Assembly: GCF_014648275.1 (NCBI RefSeq)
Contig: NZ_BMQU01000001.1
Coordinates: 361,954 to 425,953, forward strand
DNA: 64,000 nt
Reading direction: 5' to 3'
From: Pseudomonas laurentiana
Lineage (GTDB): Bacteria; Pseudomonadota; Gammaproteobacteria; Pseudomonadales; Pseudomonadaceae
Shown here: one piece after another, positions 37,769 to 46,272 of the stretch
Position numbering within the stretch: the stretch's first letter is position 1
Layout of the letters: the number at the start of each line of letters is the position of its first letter
Notes under the pieces: generated by a model
The model's input: only the letters and a program-made list of their open reading frames with translations
The model's database searches: none
What the model was told of the DNA's origin: nothing
Program-made: the position numbers and the translations under genes

Positions 37769-38610
37769 GCTTCACCCCTTACCGGTACTTCGGGTTGTTT
37801 GCAGATACGGTCGAGCATGATCGCCAGCAGTACAATCGCCAGGCCTGCTTCGAAGCCCAGGGAGATATCGGCAGTGTTCAGTGCGTTGACCACGGGTTTG
37901 CCCAGGCCATCGGCCCCCACCAGCGCCGCAATCACCACCATTGACAACGACAGCATGATGCATTGGGTGATGCCGGCAGCGATGCTTGGCATGGCGTGGG
38001 GCAGTTCGATACGCGAGAGCAATTGGCGACGTGAGCAGCCGAAGGCCTTGCCGGCATCAAGCAGCTCCTGAGGCACGTCGCAGATGCCCAGGTAGGTAAG
38101 GCGGATCGGCGCGGCGATGGCGAACACCACCGTCGAGATCAGCCCGGGTACCACACCCAGCCCGAAGAGGGTCAGGGTAGGGATCAGGTAAACGAAGGTC
38201 GGCACGGTCTGCATCAGGTCGAGCACCGGCCGCATCATGGTGTAGAACATCGGCTTGTGCGCTGCAACGATGCCCAGCGGTACACCAATGACCACACAGA
38301 CCAGGGTGGCGAACAGCACCTGGGCCAGGGTTTCCATGGTTTCCTGCCAGTATCCCAGGTTCAGGATCAGCAGGAACGACAGGGCGACGAACGCTGTCAG
38401 TGCCCATTTGCGCTGGATCAGGTGAGCGATCAAGGCAAACAGACCGATCAGAACGAAGGGGTTGAACCAGGTCAGGGCGCCGGTAACGCCATGAATCATG
38501 AGTTCCAGTGCGGAGGCGAAAGCATCGAAGAAGTTGGCGCCGTGTTGCGTCAACCACTCGACGAATGCCGAGATGTACTGGCCCAAAGGGAGTTTATGAT
38601 CGATCAGCAT
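37765..38610 (-). CDS. cbcW: Choline ABC transporter permease CbcW
   Basis: The 281-residue membrane protein has about six helices and the quaternary-amine permease layout: LWYW-like start replaced by QYISAFVEWLTQHGANFFDA, then VLFATLVCVVIGVPLGIVA. The EAA-type loop lies near residues 190-215 (GICDVPQELLDAGKAFGCSR). It is co-translated with cbcV (ATGA overlap). It should form the homodimeric inner-membrane channel of the CbcXWV importer. Confidence 0.92.
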   Translation of the reverse strand: MLIDHKLPLGQYISAFVEWLTQHGANFFDAFASALELMIHGVTGALTWFNPFVLIGLFALIAHLIQRKWALTAFVALSFLLILNLGYWQETMETLAQVLFATLVCVVIGVPLGIVAAHKPMFYTMMRPVLDLMQTVPTFVYLIPTLTLFGLGVVPGLISTVVFAIAAPIRLTYLGICDVPQELLDAGKAFGCSRRQLLSRIELPHAMPSIAAGITQCIMLSLSMVVIAALVGADGLGKPVVNALNTADISLGFEAGLAIVLLAIMLDRICKQPEVPVRGEA

Positions 38611-38679
38611 GATAGCGAGCGTCCACCTGCAAAGAATTGAAGACAGCCTGCGGCGGGGGAAGCCCGCCGCAGGTGGTGC

Positions 38680-39627
38680 TTACTGCGTCAGTTTGGCCTT
38701 GGCGGCTTCCAGGCCGGGTTTGCCGTCAACGGTGGTGACGCCGACCAGCCATGTGTTGAGCGCCTGTGGGTTTTTCTTCAGCCAGGCTTTGGCTGCGGCA
38801 TCGGGTTTCATCTTGTCGTCCAGGACGTTACCCATCAGGGTGCTTTCCATGTCCAGGGTGAAGTACAGGTTTTTCAGCAGTTGGCCGACGTTGCTGCACT
38901 CCTGAACGTAGCCCTTGCGGGTGTTGGTCAGGACGGTTGCCTTGCCGAAATCAGGGCCGAAGAAATCATCCCCACCGCTCAGGTATTGCATCTTGAAGCG
39001 CTTGTTCATGGGGTGCGGTTCCCAGCCAAGGAACACCACATCGGTGCCGCGACGCTGGGCGCGATCCACTTGCGAGAGCATCCCGGCCTCGCTCGACTCG
39101 ACCACCTTGAAGCCGGCGTCTTTCAGGCCGAAGGCGTTCTTGTCGATCATGCTCTGGATGGTCCGGTTACCGTCGTTGCCAGGCTCGATGCCGTAGATCT
39201 TGCCGTCCAGTTCCTTCTTGAACTTGACGATGTCGGCAAAGTCTTTCAGGCCTTTGTCATACAGCGCCTGAGGCACGGCCAGGGTGTACTTGGCGTTCTC
39301 CAGGTTGGCCCGAACGGTTTCCACGGTGCCGGCATCGCGGTACGGCTTGATGTCGTTTTCCATGGTCGGCATCCAGTTGCCGAGGAACACGTCCATGTTC
39401 TTGCCGTCGGCCAGCGACTTGTAGGTCACCGGCACCGAAATCATGGTGGTGCGGGTCTTGTAGCCCAGTGATTCGAGTATGACGCTGGTGACCGCGGTGG
39501 TCACGGTGATGTCTGTCCAGCCGACATCGGAGAAGTTGACGGTATGACAAGCTTCGGGCTCTGCAGCCTGGGCCAGCACCGGCAGACTCAGCAGGGCGGC
39601 CAACAACAGCGAGGGTGAACCTTTCAT
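38680..39627 (-). CDS. cbcX: Periplasmic choline-binding protein CbcX
   Basis: The 315-residue protein has a signal peptide (MKGSPSLLLAALLSLPVLAQ, cleavage at AQA-AEP) and the OpuAC-like choline-binding fold. Aromatic cage candidates are the Trp in NFSDVGWTDITV, the Trp in FLGNWMPTMEND and the Trp in VVFLGWEPHPMN. The cysteine pair CHTVNF and YVQECSN probably forms a disulfide. It is the first gene of cbcXWV and delivers choline to the permease. It is divergent from sdaB; candidate regulator sites lie between them. Confidence 0.93.
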   Translation of the reverse strand: MKGSPSLLLAALLSLPVLAQAAEPEACHTVNFSDVGWTDITVTTAVTSVILESLGYKTRTTMISVPVTYKSLADGKNMDVFLGNWMPTMENDIKPYRDAGTVETVRANLENAKYTLAVPQALYDKGLKDFADIVKFKKELDGKIYGIEPGNDGNRTIQSMIDKNAFGLKDAGFKVVESSEAGMLSQVDRAQRRGTDVVFLGWEPHPMNKRFKMQYLSGGDDFFGPDFGKATVLTNTRKGYVQECSNVGQLLKNLYFTLDMESTLMGNVLDDKMKPDAAAKAWLKKNPQALNTWLVGVTTVDGKPGLEAAKAKLTQ

Positions 39628-40082
39628 GAGTGGACTCCTAGGTGTTTTCTTGTCGGATGTCCCGCAGGACCGCCGCGCGTTGAGTAGGTGTTCTGCTCGG
39701 GTGGGCCGGACGGTCGGGCGACAGCGGGACGGGTGCCGTGCAATCGAGTCGGATTGATCATCTAACAGCCAAAATCAAACGCCTACAGGGTGCGTCGTAT
39801 CCAGTACAGGCAGGGTCGCTTCCAGTGCGGGTGAGGTCGTTTACAGTGTTTTTCCTCCCCACAACGGCCCCTTCTAGCGATCTGCACCGTACAAAAACGG
39901 CGTAATCCAGCGGCCAACGGCGTGCGGCGTTGCTGGACAAGAGTGGGTCGGTTGCAGACGTCAGAGCTGCCAACAAAAGCCTGATGATGCGCGCATTCCG
40001 GCGGATTGCAGCTTCAGCGTAGCAGCTCCGCCACCCGCGGCTTGTGGCGGCGGGCGTGTGCTCATTCAGGAGGTTCGCGGCC
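39628..40082. other. Divergent control region cbcX/sdaB
   Basis: This 455-base region has no gene. It contains the three 21-bp direct repeats listed separately, several palindromic GC-rich stretches and TTCAGGAGG before the sdaB ATG. Confidence 0.55.
39794..39856. promoter_or_regulatory. Three tandem 21-bp repeats, candidate GbdR operator
   Basis: GTCG-N3-(T/C)-CAGT-type units start at 39794, 39815 and 39836, exactly 21 bases apart, with the shared pattern GTCGNWTMCAGTRY. Direct repeats spaced by two helical turns are the usual target of AraC-family activators. GbdR, encoded nearby, is known to activate cbcXWV and serine/betaine catabolic genes in Pseudomonas, so it is the likely binder. Confidence 0.5.
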
Positions 40083-41459
40083 ATGGCCATCAGTGTGTTT
40101 GACCTGTTCAAAATCGGTGTCGGGCCGTCCAGTTCCCACACCGTAGGACCCATGCGAGCGGCCGCGCTGTTCGTTCAAGGCCTGCGTGAGCGTGATGAGC
40201 TGACGCGCGTGCGGCGTATTGAAGTGCGCCTGTACGGCTCACTGTCGGCTACCGGTATCGGCCATGGCAGCGACAATGCCGTGATCATGGGCCTGATGGG
40301 CGAATGGCCCGATGCGATCGATCCTTCTCAGATCGGCCTGCGCATCGCGGTATTACGCGAAACAGACACCTTGCTGCTGGATGGTCGGCTGCCCGTCGAG
40401 TTCGTCTGGGCCCGTGATATGCGCCTGCTGGATGAGAACCTGCCCTATCACCCCAACGCCATGACCCTGATCGCTGAGGGTGCTGAAGGCGAGCTGCACC
40501 GCGACACCTATTACTCGGTGGGCGGTGGCTTTGTGGTCGATGCTGCCCAGGCTGCCAGTGGCGTGTTAGACGCCGACACCACCGTGCTGCCCTACGATTT
40601 CAACAGTGCGGCGGAGCTGCTGGAGCTGTGCAAGCAAAACGACCTGCGCGTGTCGCAATTGATGCTGGAAAACGAAAAAGTCTGGCGCAGCGAAGAGGAG
40701 ATTCGGGCCGGCTTGATGAAGCTCTGGCGGGCCATGCAGGACTGTGTGGAAAACGGCCTGAAATACGAAGGCATATTGCCGGGTGGGCTGAATGTGAAGC
40801 GCCGTGCCGCCAAGTTGCACCGTAGCCTGCAGGAGCTGAACAAGCCCAATGTGATTGGCTCGACCCTCAGCGCCATGGAGTGGGTCAACCTCTATGCCCT
40901 GGCGGTGAACGAAGAGAATGCTGCCGGCGGGCGCATGGTCACCGCACCCACCAACGGTGCGGCGGGCATCATCCCCGCGGTGCTGCATTACTACATGCGT
41001 TTCAGTGAAGAAGTCAGCGAAGCCTGTGTGGTCGACTTCTTTCTGGGCGCGGCGGCGGTGGGCATCCTGTGCAAGAAAAACGCTTCGATCTCGGGCGCCG
41101 AAGTGGGCTGCCAGGGCGAGGTCGGTTCAGCCTGCGCCATGGCGGCTGCCGGGTTGGCGGAAGTGCTCGGGGCGACGCCGGCGCAGTTGGAGAACGCTGC
41201 CGAGATTGGCCTGGAGCATAACCTCGGGCTGACGTGTGACCCGGTGGGTGGCCTGGTGCAGGTGCCTTGCATCGAGCGCAACGCGATTGCGGCGGTCAAG
41301 GCGATCAATGCGGCGCAGATGGCCCTGCGTGGCGACGGTGAGCATTTCATCTCCCTTGATCGGGTGATCCGCACCATGCGTGATACGGGTGCCGACATGC
41401 ACGACAAGTACAAGGAAACCTCGCGCGGCGGCCTCGCGGTCAGCGCTATCGAGTGCTGA
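40083..41459 (+). CDS. sdaB: L-serine ammonia-lyase, iron-sulfur type
   Basis: The start at 40083 (AGGAGG upstream; [20 protein letters not shown]) gives 458 residues, the usual single-chain length. It deaminates L-serine to pyruvate using a 4Fe-4S cluster. Ligand cysteines are visible in [21 protein letters not shown] and the C-terminal residue Cys458 (VSAIEC), which in characterised homologues folds into the active site as a tail-in-mouth ligand. Here it disposes of serine made from betaine-derived glycine. The P. aeruginosa copy next to gbdR is named sdaB, hence the symbol. Confidence 0.93.
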   Translation: MAISVFDLFKIGVGPSSSHTVGPMRAAALFVQGLRERDELTRVRRIEVRLYGSLSATGIGHGSDNAVIMGLMGEWPDAIDPSQIGLRIAVLRETDTLLLDGRLPVEFVWARDMRLLDENLPYHPNAMTLIAEGAEGELHRDTYYSVGGGFVVDAAQAASGVLDADTTVLPYDFNSAAELLELCKQNDLRVSQLMLENEKVWRSEEEIRAGLMKLWRAMQDCVENGLKYEGILPGGLNVKRRAAKLHRSLQELNKPNVIGSTLSAMEWVNLYALAVNEENAAGGRMVTAPTNGAAGIIPAVLHYYMRFSEEVSEACVVDFFLGAAAVGILCKKNASISGAEVGCQGEVGSACAMAAAGLAEVLGATPAQLENAAEIGLEHNLGLTCDPVGGLVQVPCIERNAIAAVKAINAAQMALRGDGEHFISLDRVIRTMRDTGADMHDKYKETSRGGLAVSAIEC

Positions 41460-41853
41460 GAGCGGCTGCGCCGTTTTCGCCCATGCCGGTGTCGGCGCGC
41501 TGCTTTTTGGCGCAGCGTCGACACCGAAGCCTGTCTTCTCCCGTTTCGGATGTCACTGCGCCTGGGGTGACACATCACTGATGTCGTTTCTAGGCCCCCT
41601 CCACACAAGTGCTACCGTACTGCTCACTTTTCCTACAGAGAAGCGCTAGTCCGGTACTTTGCGTTTATAAACACCTTGCCGAACAAAGGCCGTATAGACG
41701 CATTGCGACGTCGTTTTCAGGTTTTATTGAATAGGTATTCAATTTTGGGCATGGCATTTGCGTTGTGTTGTGCAAAGCCCTGCACTCGAGACGGGGCCCT
41801 GACAATAATCCGTGCCTGAGGCGCAACACTGCATTGTGTGAGGAGAGACCGCG
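41460..41853. other. Intergenic region upstream of gbdR
   Basis: This 394-base stretch holds no gene. After sdaB there is a hairpin formed by GTGTCGGCGCGCTGC and its partner (about 41491-41523). The rest is less GC-rich, with TATTGAATAGGTATTCAATT (41726-41745), a near-perfect palindrome that could be an operator for gbdR. Confidence 0.55.
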
Positions 41854-42957
41854 ATGACGCCGTACAACTCCGGGGCCCAACCCCAAACCCGCACACCACA
41901 ATCCATCGGCTTTCTGCTGCTGGACAATTTCACGCTGATCTCCCTGGCTTCTGCCGTGGAGCCACTGCGCATGGCCAACCAGCTGTCTGGCCGTGAACTG
42001 TATCGGTGGACTACCTTGAGCGTGGATGGCGGGCAAGTGTGGGCCAGCGACGGCTTGCAGATCACTCCTGATGCCTCAATGCACAAGGCGCCTGTGATGG
42101 ACACCGTGATTGTATGCGGTGGTATTGGCATTCAACGTACGGTTACCCGTGAGCATGTTACCTGGCTGCAAAGCCAGGCGCGGCAGTCGCGCCGCCTGGG
42201 TGCGGTGTGCACCGGCAGTTGGGCGCTGGCCTGTGCCGGCCTGCTCGATGGCTTCGATTGCAGTGTGCACTGGGAATGCCTGGCAGCCATGCAGGAAGCC
42301 TTCCCGCGCGTCAGCATGAGCACCCGGCTGTTTACCCTGGACCGTAACCGCTTCACCAGTTCAGGCGGCACTGCGCCGCTGGACATGATGCTGCACCTGA
42401 TCAGCCGTGATCATGGCCGTGAGCTGTCGGCGGCGATCTCGGAAATGTTCGTCTACGAGCGTATTCGTAACGAGCAGGACCATCAGCGTGTGCCACTCAA
42501 GCACATGCTTGGCACCAACCAGCCGAAGCTGCAGGAAATTGTCGCGCTGATGGAAGCCAACCTGGAGGAGCCGATCGACCTCGACGAACTGGCGGTGTAT
42601 GTCGCAGTCTCGCGTCGACAGCTGGAGCGTCTGTTCCAGAAGTACCTGCATTGTTCGCCGTCGCGTTACTACCTGAAGCTGCGGTTGATCCGTGCCCGGC
42701 AATTGCTCAAGCAGACGCCGATGTCGATCATCGAAGTGGCGTCGGTGTGTGGCTTCGTTTCCACCCCGCACTTCTCCAAGTGCTACCGCGAGTACTTCGG
42801 TATTCCGCCACGTGATGAGCGTGTTGGCTCCAACACCGCGCAGCAGGTGGCGATGATGCCGATTCCACAGGCACTGGTCCTGTCGCCACTGGCCGGACCG
42901 ATGTCGGCACTCAGCCAGGCGCGCAACGAATCAACCTTCGCCAGCGTACGTCTGTAA
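41854..42957 (+). CDS. gbdR: Glycine betaine-responsive AraC-family regulator GbdR
   Basis: The 367-residue protein joins an N-terminal DJ-1/PfpI-like amidotransferase domain (QSIGFLLLDNFTLISLASAV, VTWLQSQARQSRRLGAVCTG) to a C-terminal AraC/XylS HTH domain at about residues 220-320 (IDLDELAVYVAVSRRQLERL, RQLLKQTPMSIIEVASVCGF). GbdR binds glycine betaine or dimethylglycine and activates cbcXWV, gbcA, gbcB, dgc and related genes in Pseudomonas. Its location between sdaB and the dgc operon supports the call. GAGGAG precedes the ATG. Confidence 0.93.
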   Translation: MTPYNSGAQPQTRTPQSIGFLLLDNFTLISLASAVEPLRMANQLSGRELYRWTTLSVDGGQVWASDGLQITPDASMHKAPVMDTVIVCGGIGIQRTVTREHVTWLQSQARQSRRLGAVCTGSWALACAGLLDGFDCSVHWECLAAMQEAFPRVSMSTRLFTLDRNRFTSSGGTAPLDMMLHLISRDHGRELSAAISEMFVYERIRNEQDHQRVPLKHMLGTNQPKLQEIVALMEANLEEPIDLDELAVYVAVSRRQLERLFQKYLHCSPSRYYLKLRLIRARQLLKQTPMSIIEVASVCGFVSTPHFSKCYREYFGIPPRDERVGSNTAQQVAMMPIPQALVLSPLAGPMSALSQARNESTFASVRL

Positions 42958-42973
42958 CCGAAGGTACCCCAGG

Positions 42974-43027
42974 CCTTTTCGCGGGCAAGCCCGCTCCCAT
43001 GCGAGAGTGGGTTTGCCCGCGAAAAGG
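42974..43027. repeat. REP-like hairpin between convergent genes
   Basis: Arms with cores CGCGGGCAAGCCCGCTCCCA and its complement lie head to head between gbdR and the 86-aa gene read from the other side; a likely shared 3' structure. Confidence 0.75.
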
Positions 43028-43029
43028 TA

Positions 43030-43290
43030 TCAGCTGCGGTTGCTGTTGAACTGCGCCAGCGCTGGCAGCAGTTGTTTTTCGATGGCTTGGCGCACGGCTG
43101 GGAGAATGGTCGCGCTGCTGGTGTACATCTGCTCGACCATGCCGCGCAGCGCCTTGGCCCGAGGCTCACTCAAGCCCCGCACCGCACACTCGCACGCTTG
43201 CTCGGCAGTTGCCCCGGCAGGCATTTCAAAACCCAGTGCGCGCAGTTGGCCCAGCAGGTCGTCCTGATCAATCAAATCCGCATGCATCAT
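43030..43290 (-). CDS. Small hypothetical protein (86 aa)
   Basis: The start at 43290 is chosen because AAGGA lies nine bases upstream. The product (MMHADLIDQDDLLGQLRALG, then QACECAVRGLSEPRAKALRG) is acidic at the N-terminus and helical. It is conserved in position near gbdR in related pseudomonads as far as I recall, but I know no function. The paired CEC cysteines are the only striking feature. Confidence 0.65.
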   Translation of the reverse strand: MMHADLIDQDDLLGQLRALGFEMPAGATAEQACECAVRGLSEPRAKALRGMVEQMYTSSATILPAVRQAIEKQLLPALAQFNSNRS

Positions 43291-43501
43291 GGCTGTTGTC
43301 CTTGTCGACGGGAGGGATCGTAGGTCGATTCTGGTGTTCGCCAATGAGCGCGGCAAGGGCGGCGTGTCGCAATGGCCACCATACCTATGAACAGGTCGTT
43401 TTCGGCTAAATCGAAGGGCAGGGGAGGCGGCACACTGGGGCCAGGTTTCAGTATGGACGGTTTGGTCACCCTCCAGATGTAGTGTGTCATTGCTCGTTTT
43501 G

Positions 43502-43537
43502 ACCCCGGCTTGTCACGGCTTGCCGGGGTTTTTTTTG
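43502..43537 (+). terminator. Strong + strand terminator without an assigned gene
   Basis: ACCCCGGC and GCCGGGGT pair around a 12-base loop and are followed by eight T residues on the + strand. The flanking genes are both on the minus strand, where no T-tract follows, so the structure should end a + strand transcript that is not annotated. Confidence 0.7.
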
Positions 43538-43576
43538 CCTAGAAGTTTGTGGCGGTGTGCGCAGGCCTCGCCCGCG

Positions 43577-43999
43577 TTAGCGACCGGCCTTGAGCAGTAC
43601 CGCACAGGCGCATTTGTAGGCTTCATGCTGGTACTTGTTCAGCGAGCCGGGCAGCTCCAGGGCGTGTTTCTTGCTCTGGGCGCTGACCGTCTGGGGTGAC
43701 AGCAACTGCACCTCGCAGGCGTCCAGCAACTGCAGGATGCCTTCGATCTTGAAGGTGGTCGGGCCGCCCGCGAATTCACCTTTCTTGCTACGCTTCTTGA
43801 TCGCCAGGTGGGTGATGCCGTGGTCGGCAACGAATTGTCTGGCCTGGCTGGCGAAGGCTTTGACGTTGGCCGCTTCGTCGTCATCCTCCAGGGCGATCTT
43901 CTTGGTCGCCAGAGGCTGGTGCGCCGGTTGGCCCGCTTCAAGCGTGGCCACCGCGAGCAGGGCTTCACTGCCCTTGATTTCGATTCCGCAAACCTTCAT
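43577..43999 (-). CDS. DUF3010 family protein
   Basis: The 140-residue protein (MKVCGIEIKGSEALLAVATL, HLAIKKRSKKGEFAGGPTTF, PGSLNKYQHEAYKCACAVLL) matches DUF3010, a family with an RNase-H-like look of unknown role. No signal peptide. It lies 18 bases downstream of the LprI-like gene stop/start region in the same direction, so the two may be read together. Confidence 0.8.
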   Translation of the reverse strand: MKVCGIEIKGSEALLAVATLEAGQPAHQPLATKKIALEDDDEAANVKAFASQARQFVADHGITHLAIKKRSKKGEFAGGPTTFKIEGILQLLDACEVQLLSPQTVSAQSKKHALELPGSLNKYQHEAYKCACAVLLKAGR

Positions 44000-44017
44000 T
44001 CGTACCTCAGGGTGGTG

Positions 44018-44419
44018 TTATTGCAGGCCCAGTGACTGCAGGTACTCCGAGCGATCATCGCTGCGTTGGGCCAGGCAGGTATTCTGCGCCGTCTCGAAGT
44101 CCTTGCTGCCGGGTTTCTCGGCGAAGGTTTCCACGGCGCAATCGGCGTCGCGGGCCTTGCTCCAGAGTTGCTCGGCGTTTTTCAGCCGGGCGCTCAGTTC
44201 AGTGATCTGCGCCGGTTGGCCGGCGTACTGCTCCTTGATGCGGTCGAGCAGGTCGGTAAAGGCTGCATTCAGCTCGCGCTCGGCGGTCTGGCGGTTGTAG
44301 GCCGCGCAGTCATAGCTTTGTTGCCGGTTTTCGACATTGTCACAGGGTGTGCTTTCTTCTTCCGCCGCGTAGGCGCCGAAGCTCAGGGCCGCCAGGGCCA
44401 GCCATACCATTGCTTTCAT
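44018..44419 (-). CDS. LprI-like periplasmic protein
   Basis: The 133-residue protein starts with a signal peptide (MKAMVWLALAALSFGAYA) and then shows the LprI/DUF1311 layout: CDNVENRQQSYDCAAYNRQT, ELNAAFTDLLDRIKEQYAG, LKNAEQLWSKARDADCAVE and a final Cys-containing helix. Four cysteines should form two disulfides. The family includes lysozyme inhibitors. It is a second, shorter LprI-domain protein besides the one at 6869-8023. Confidence 0.82.
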   Translation of the reverse strand: MKAMVWLALAALSFGAYAAEEESTPCDNVENRQQSYDCAAYNRQTAERELNAAFTDLLDRIKEQYAGQPAQITELSARLKNAEQLWSKARDADCAVETFAEKPGSKDFETAQNTCLAQRSDDRSEYLQSLGLQ

Positions 44420-44672
44420 CTACGACATCCCCCAAGCCGGTGTCTGGAACATAAGTGCCGATTCTCGCTCAGCGGCGAGACAAATAACAGCGCCGCAGGC
44501 GCCTATATAGAGGCACTGGGACAGGGCCGGATGCGGCGCTTTGTCGCCCTTTGACGCTTTCGGCAATACCCCTGTCGTTTTTGCACCGAGGCCCTTCCGG
44601 CCCCAGGCATATGCTGGCTCCAAAGCGCCGGCAGACGATTCGGCGCAGGCATCGAGAAAAGGGGACCGCCTG

Positions 44673-45650
44673 ATGAGCCCAGCCGAATTACACGCAGACA
44701 GCATCGTTATCGACGGGCTGATCATCGCCAAATGGAACCGTGAGCTGTTCGAGGACATGCGCAAAGGTGGCCTGACCGCCGCCAACTGCACCGTGTCGGT
44801 GTGGGAGGGGTTCCAGGCGACCGTCAACAATATTGCTGCCAGCCAGAAACTGATCCGCGAAAACAGCGACCTGGTGATTCCGGTGAAAACCACCGCCGAC
44901 ATTCGTCGGGCCAAGGAGCAGGGTAAGACCGGGATCATCTTCGGCTTCCAGAACGCCCATGCCTTTGAAGACCAGCTGGGCTATGTCGAGGTGTTCAAGC
45001 AGCTCGGCGTGGGCGTGGTGCAGATGTGCTACAACACCCAGAACCTGGTGGGCACCGGCTGCTACGAGCGTGACGGCGGGCTGTCGGGCTTCGGCCGCGA
45101 AGTGGTGGCCGAGATGAACCGCGTCGGCATCATGTGCGACCTCTCTCACGTGGGTTCCAAGACCAGTGAGGAAGTCATCCTCGAATCGAAAAAGCCGGTG
45201 TGCTACTCCCACTGCTTGCCGTCTGGCCTGAAGCAGCACCCACGCAACAAGTCCGACGAAGAGCTGAAGTTCATCGCTGACCATGGCGGCTTTGTCGGCG
45301 TGACCATGTTCGCACCGTTCCTGGCCAAAGGCATCGACTCGACCATCGACGATTACGCCGAGGCCATCGAGTACACCATGAACATCGTCGGTGAAGACGC
45401 GATCGGTATCGGTACCGATTTCACCCAGGGGCACGGCCAGGAGTTCTTCGAGTGGTTGACCCACGACAAGGGCTACGCCCGTCGCCTGACCAACTTCGGC
45501 AAGATCGTCAACCCGCTGGGCATTCGTACCGTGGGCGAGTTCCCCAACCTCACGGAAACACTGCTCAAGCGCGGCCACAGCGAGCGCGTGGTACGCAAGA
45601 TCATGGGTGAAAACTGGGTCAACGTGCTGCGCGACGTGTGGGGCGAGTAA
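44673..45650 (+). CDS. Membrane-dipeptidase (renal dipeptidase) family protein of the dgc cluster
   Basis: The ATG at 44673 gives 325 residues; upstream in-frame codons lack family similarity. Motifs include SIVIDGLIIAKWNRELFEDM, IIFGFQNAHAFEDQLG, MCDLSHVGSKTSEEVILESK and CYSHCLPSGLKQHPRN, with His and Asp metal ligands of the family. The N-terminal HxD metal motif reads VIDGLI, lacking the usual His, so activity may differ from true dipeptidases. It is the first gene of the dimethylglycine demethylation cluster in Pseudomonas; its role there is unknown. Confidence 0.88.
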   Translation: MSPAELHADSIVIDGLIIAKWNRELFEDMRKGGLTAANCTVSVWEGFQATVNNIAASQKLIRENSDLVIPVKTTADIRRAKEQGKTGIIFGFQNAHAFEDQLGYVEVFKQLGVGVVQMCYNTQNLVGTGCYERDGGLSGFGREVVAEMNRVGIMCDLSHVGSKTSEEVILESKKPVCYSHCLPSGLKQHPRNKSDEELKFIADHGGFVGVTMFAPFLAKGIDSTIDDYAEAIEYTMNIVGEDAIGIGTDFTQGHGQEFFEWLTHDKGYARRLTNFGKIVNPLGIRTVGEFPNLTETLLKRGHSERVVRKIMGENWVNVLRDVWGE

Positions 45651-45726
45651 GCCTCAAAACCAAGTCTCTCTGACCCCTGCCGACTGAGCAGGGGCTGCCA
45701 ACCAAATTTTCTGGAGTTGAGTTTCC

Positions 45727-46257
45727 ATGGCCAAGATCGCCCCGCAATTGCCTATCGAAGTCGACAGCGAGACCGGTGTCTGGACCTCCGATGCCCTGCC
45801 GATGCTGTACGTGCCACGGCATTTCTTCGTAAACAACCACATGGGCATCGAGGAAGTGCTGGGCGCTGACGCCTATGCCGAGATCCTCTACAAGGCCGGC
45901 TACAAATCCGCCTGGCACTGGTGTGAAAAGGAAGCCGAGTGCCACGGCCTGGAAGGCGTCGCGGTGTTCGAACACTACATGAAGCGCCTGTCCCAGCGTG
46001 GCTGGGGCCTGTTCAAGATCCAGGACATCGACCTGGAAAAAGGCACTGCCAGCGTGAAGCTGGAGCACTCTGCCTTCGTTTATGTGTACGGCAAGGTCGG
46101 GCGCAAGGTCGACTACATGTTCACTGGCTGGTTTGCCGGTGCCATGGACCAGATCCTGGCAGCGCGTGGCAGTTCGATCCGTACCGTGGCCGAACAGGTC
46201 TACGGTGGTTCGGAAGAAGGCCACGACGACGGCCTGTTCATCGTCAAGCCGCTGTAA
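45727..46257 (+). CDS. DUF5943-type protein of the dgc operon
   Basis: The 176-residue protein (PMLYVPRHFFVNNHMGIEEV, YKSAWHWCEKEAECHGLEG, DYMFTGWFAGAMDQILAARG) resembles 4-vinyl-reductase/V4R-fold small-molecule-binding domains and is annotated elsewhere as DUF5943. It lies between the dipeptidase-like gene and dgcA (16 bases before dgcA) in one transcription unit. It could be a ligand-binding accessory or formaldehyde/folate-related factor for demethylation; this is inference. Confidence 0.82.
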   Translation: MAKIAPQLPIEVDSETGVWTSDALPMLYVPRHFFVNNHMGIEEVLGADAYAEILYKAGYKSAWHWCEKEAECHGLEGVAVFEHYMKRLSQRGWGLFKIQDIDLEKGTASVKLEHSAFVYVYGKVGRKVDYMFTGWFAGAMDQILAARGSSIRTVAEQVYGGSEEGHDDGLFIVKPL

Positions 46258-46272
46258 GTCGAGGATTCCGCC

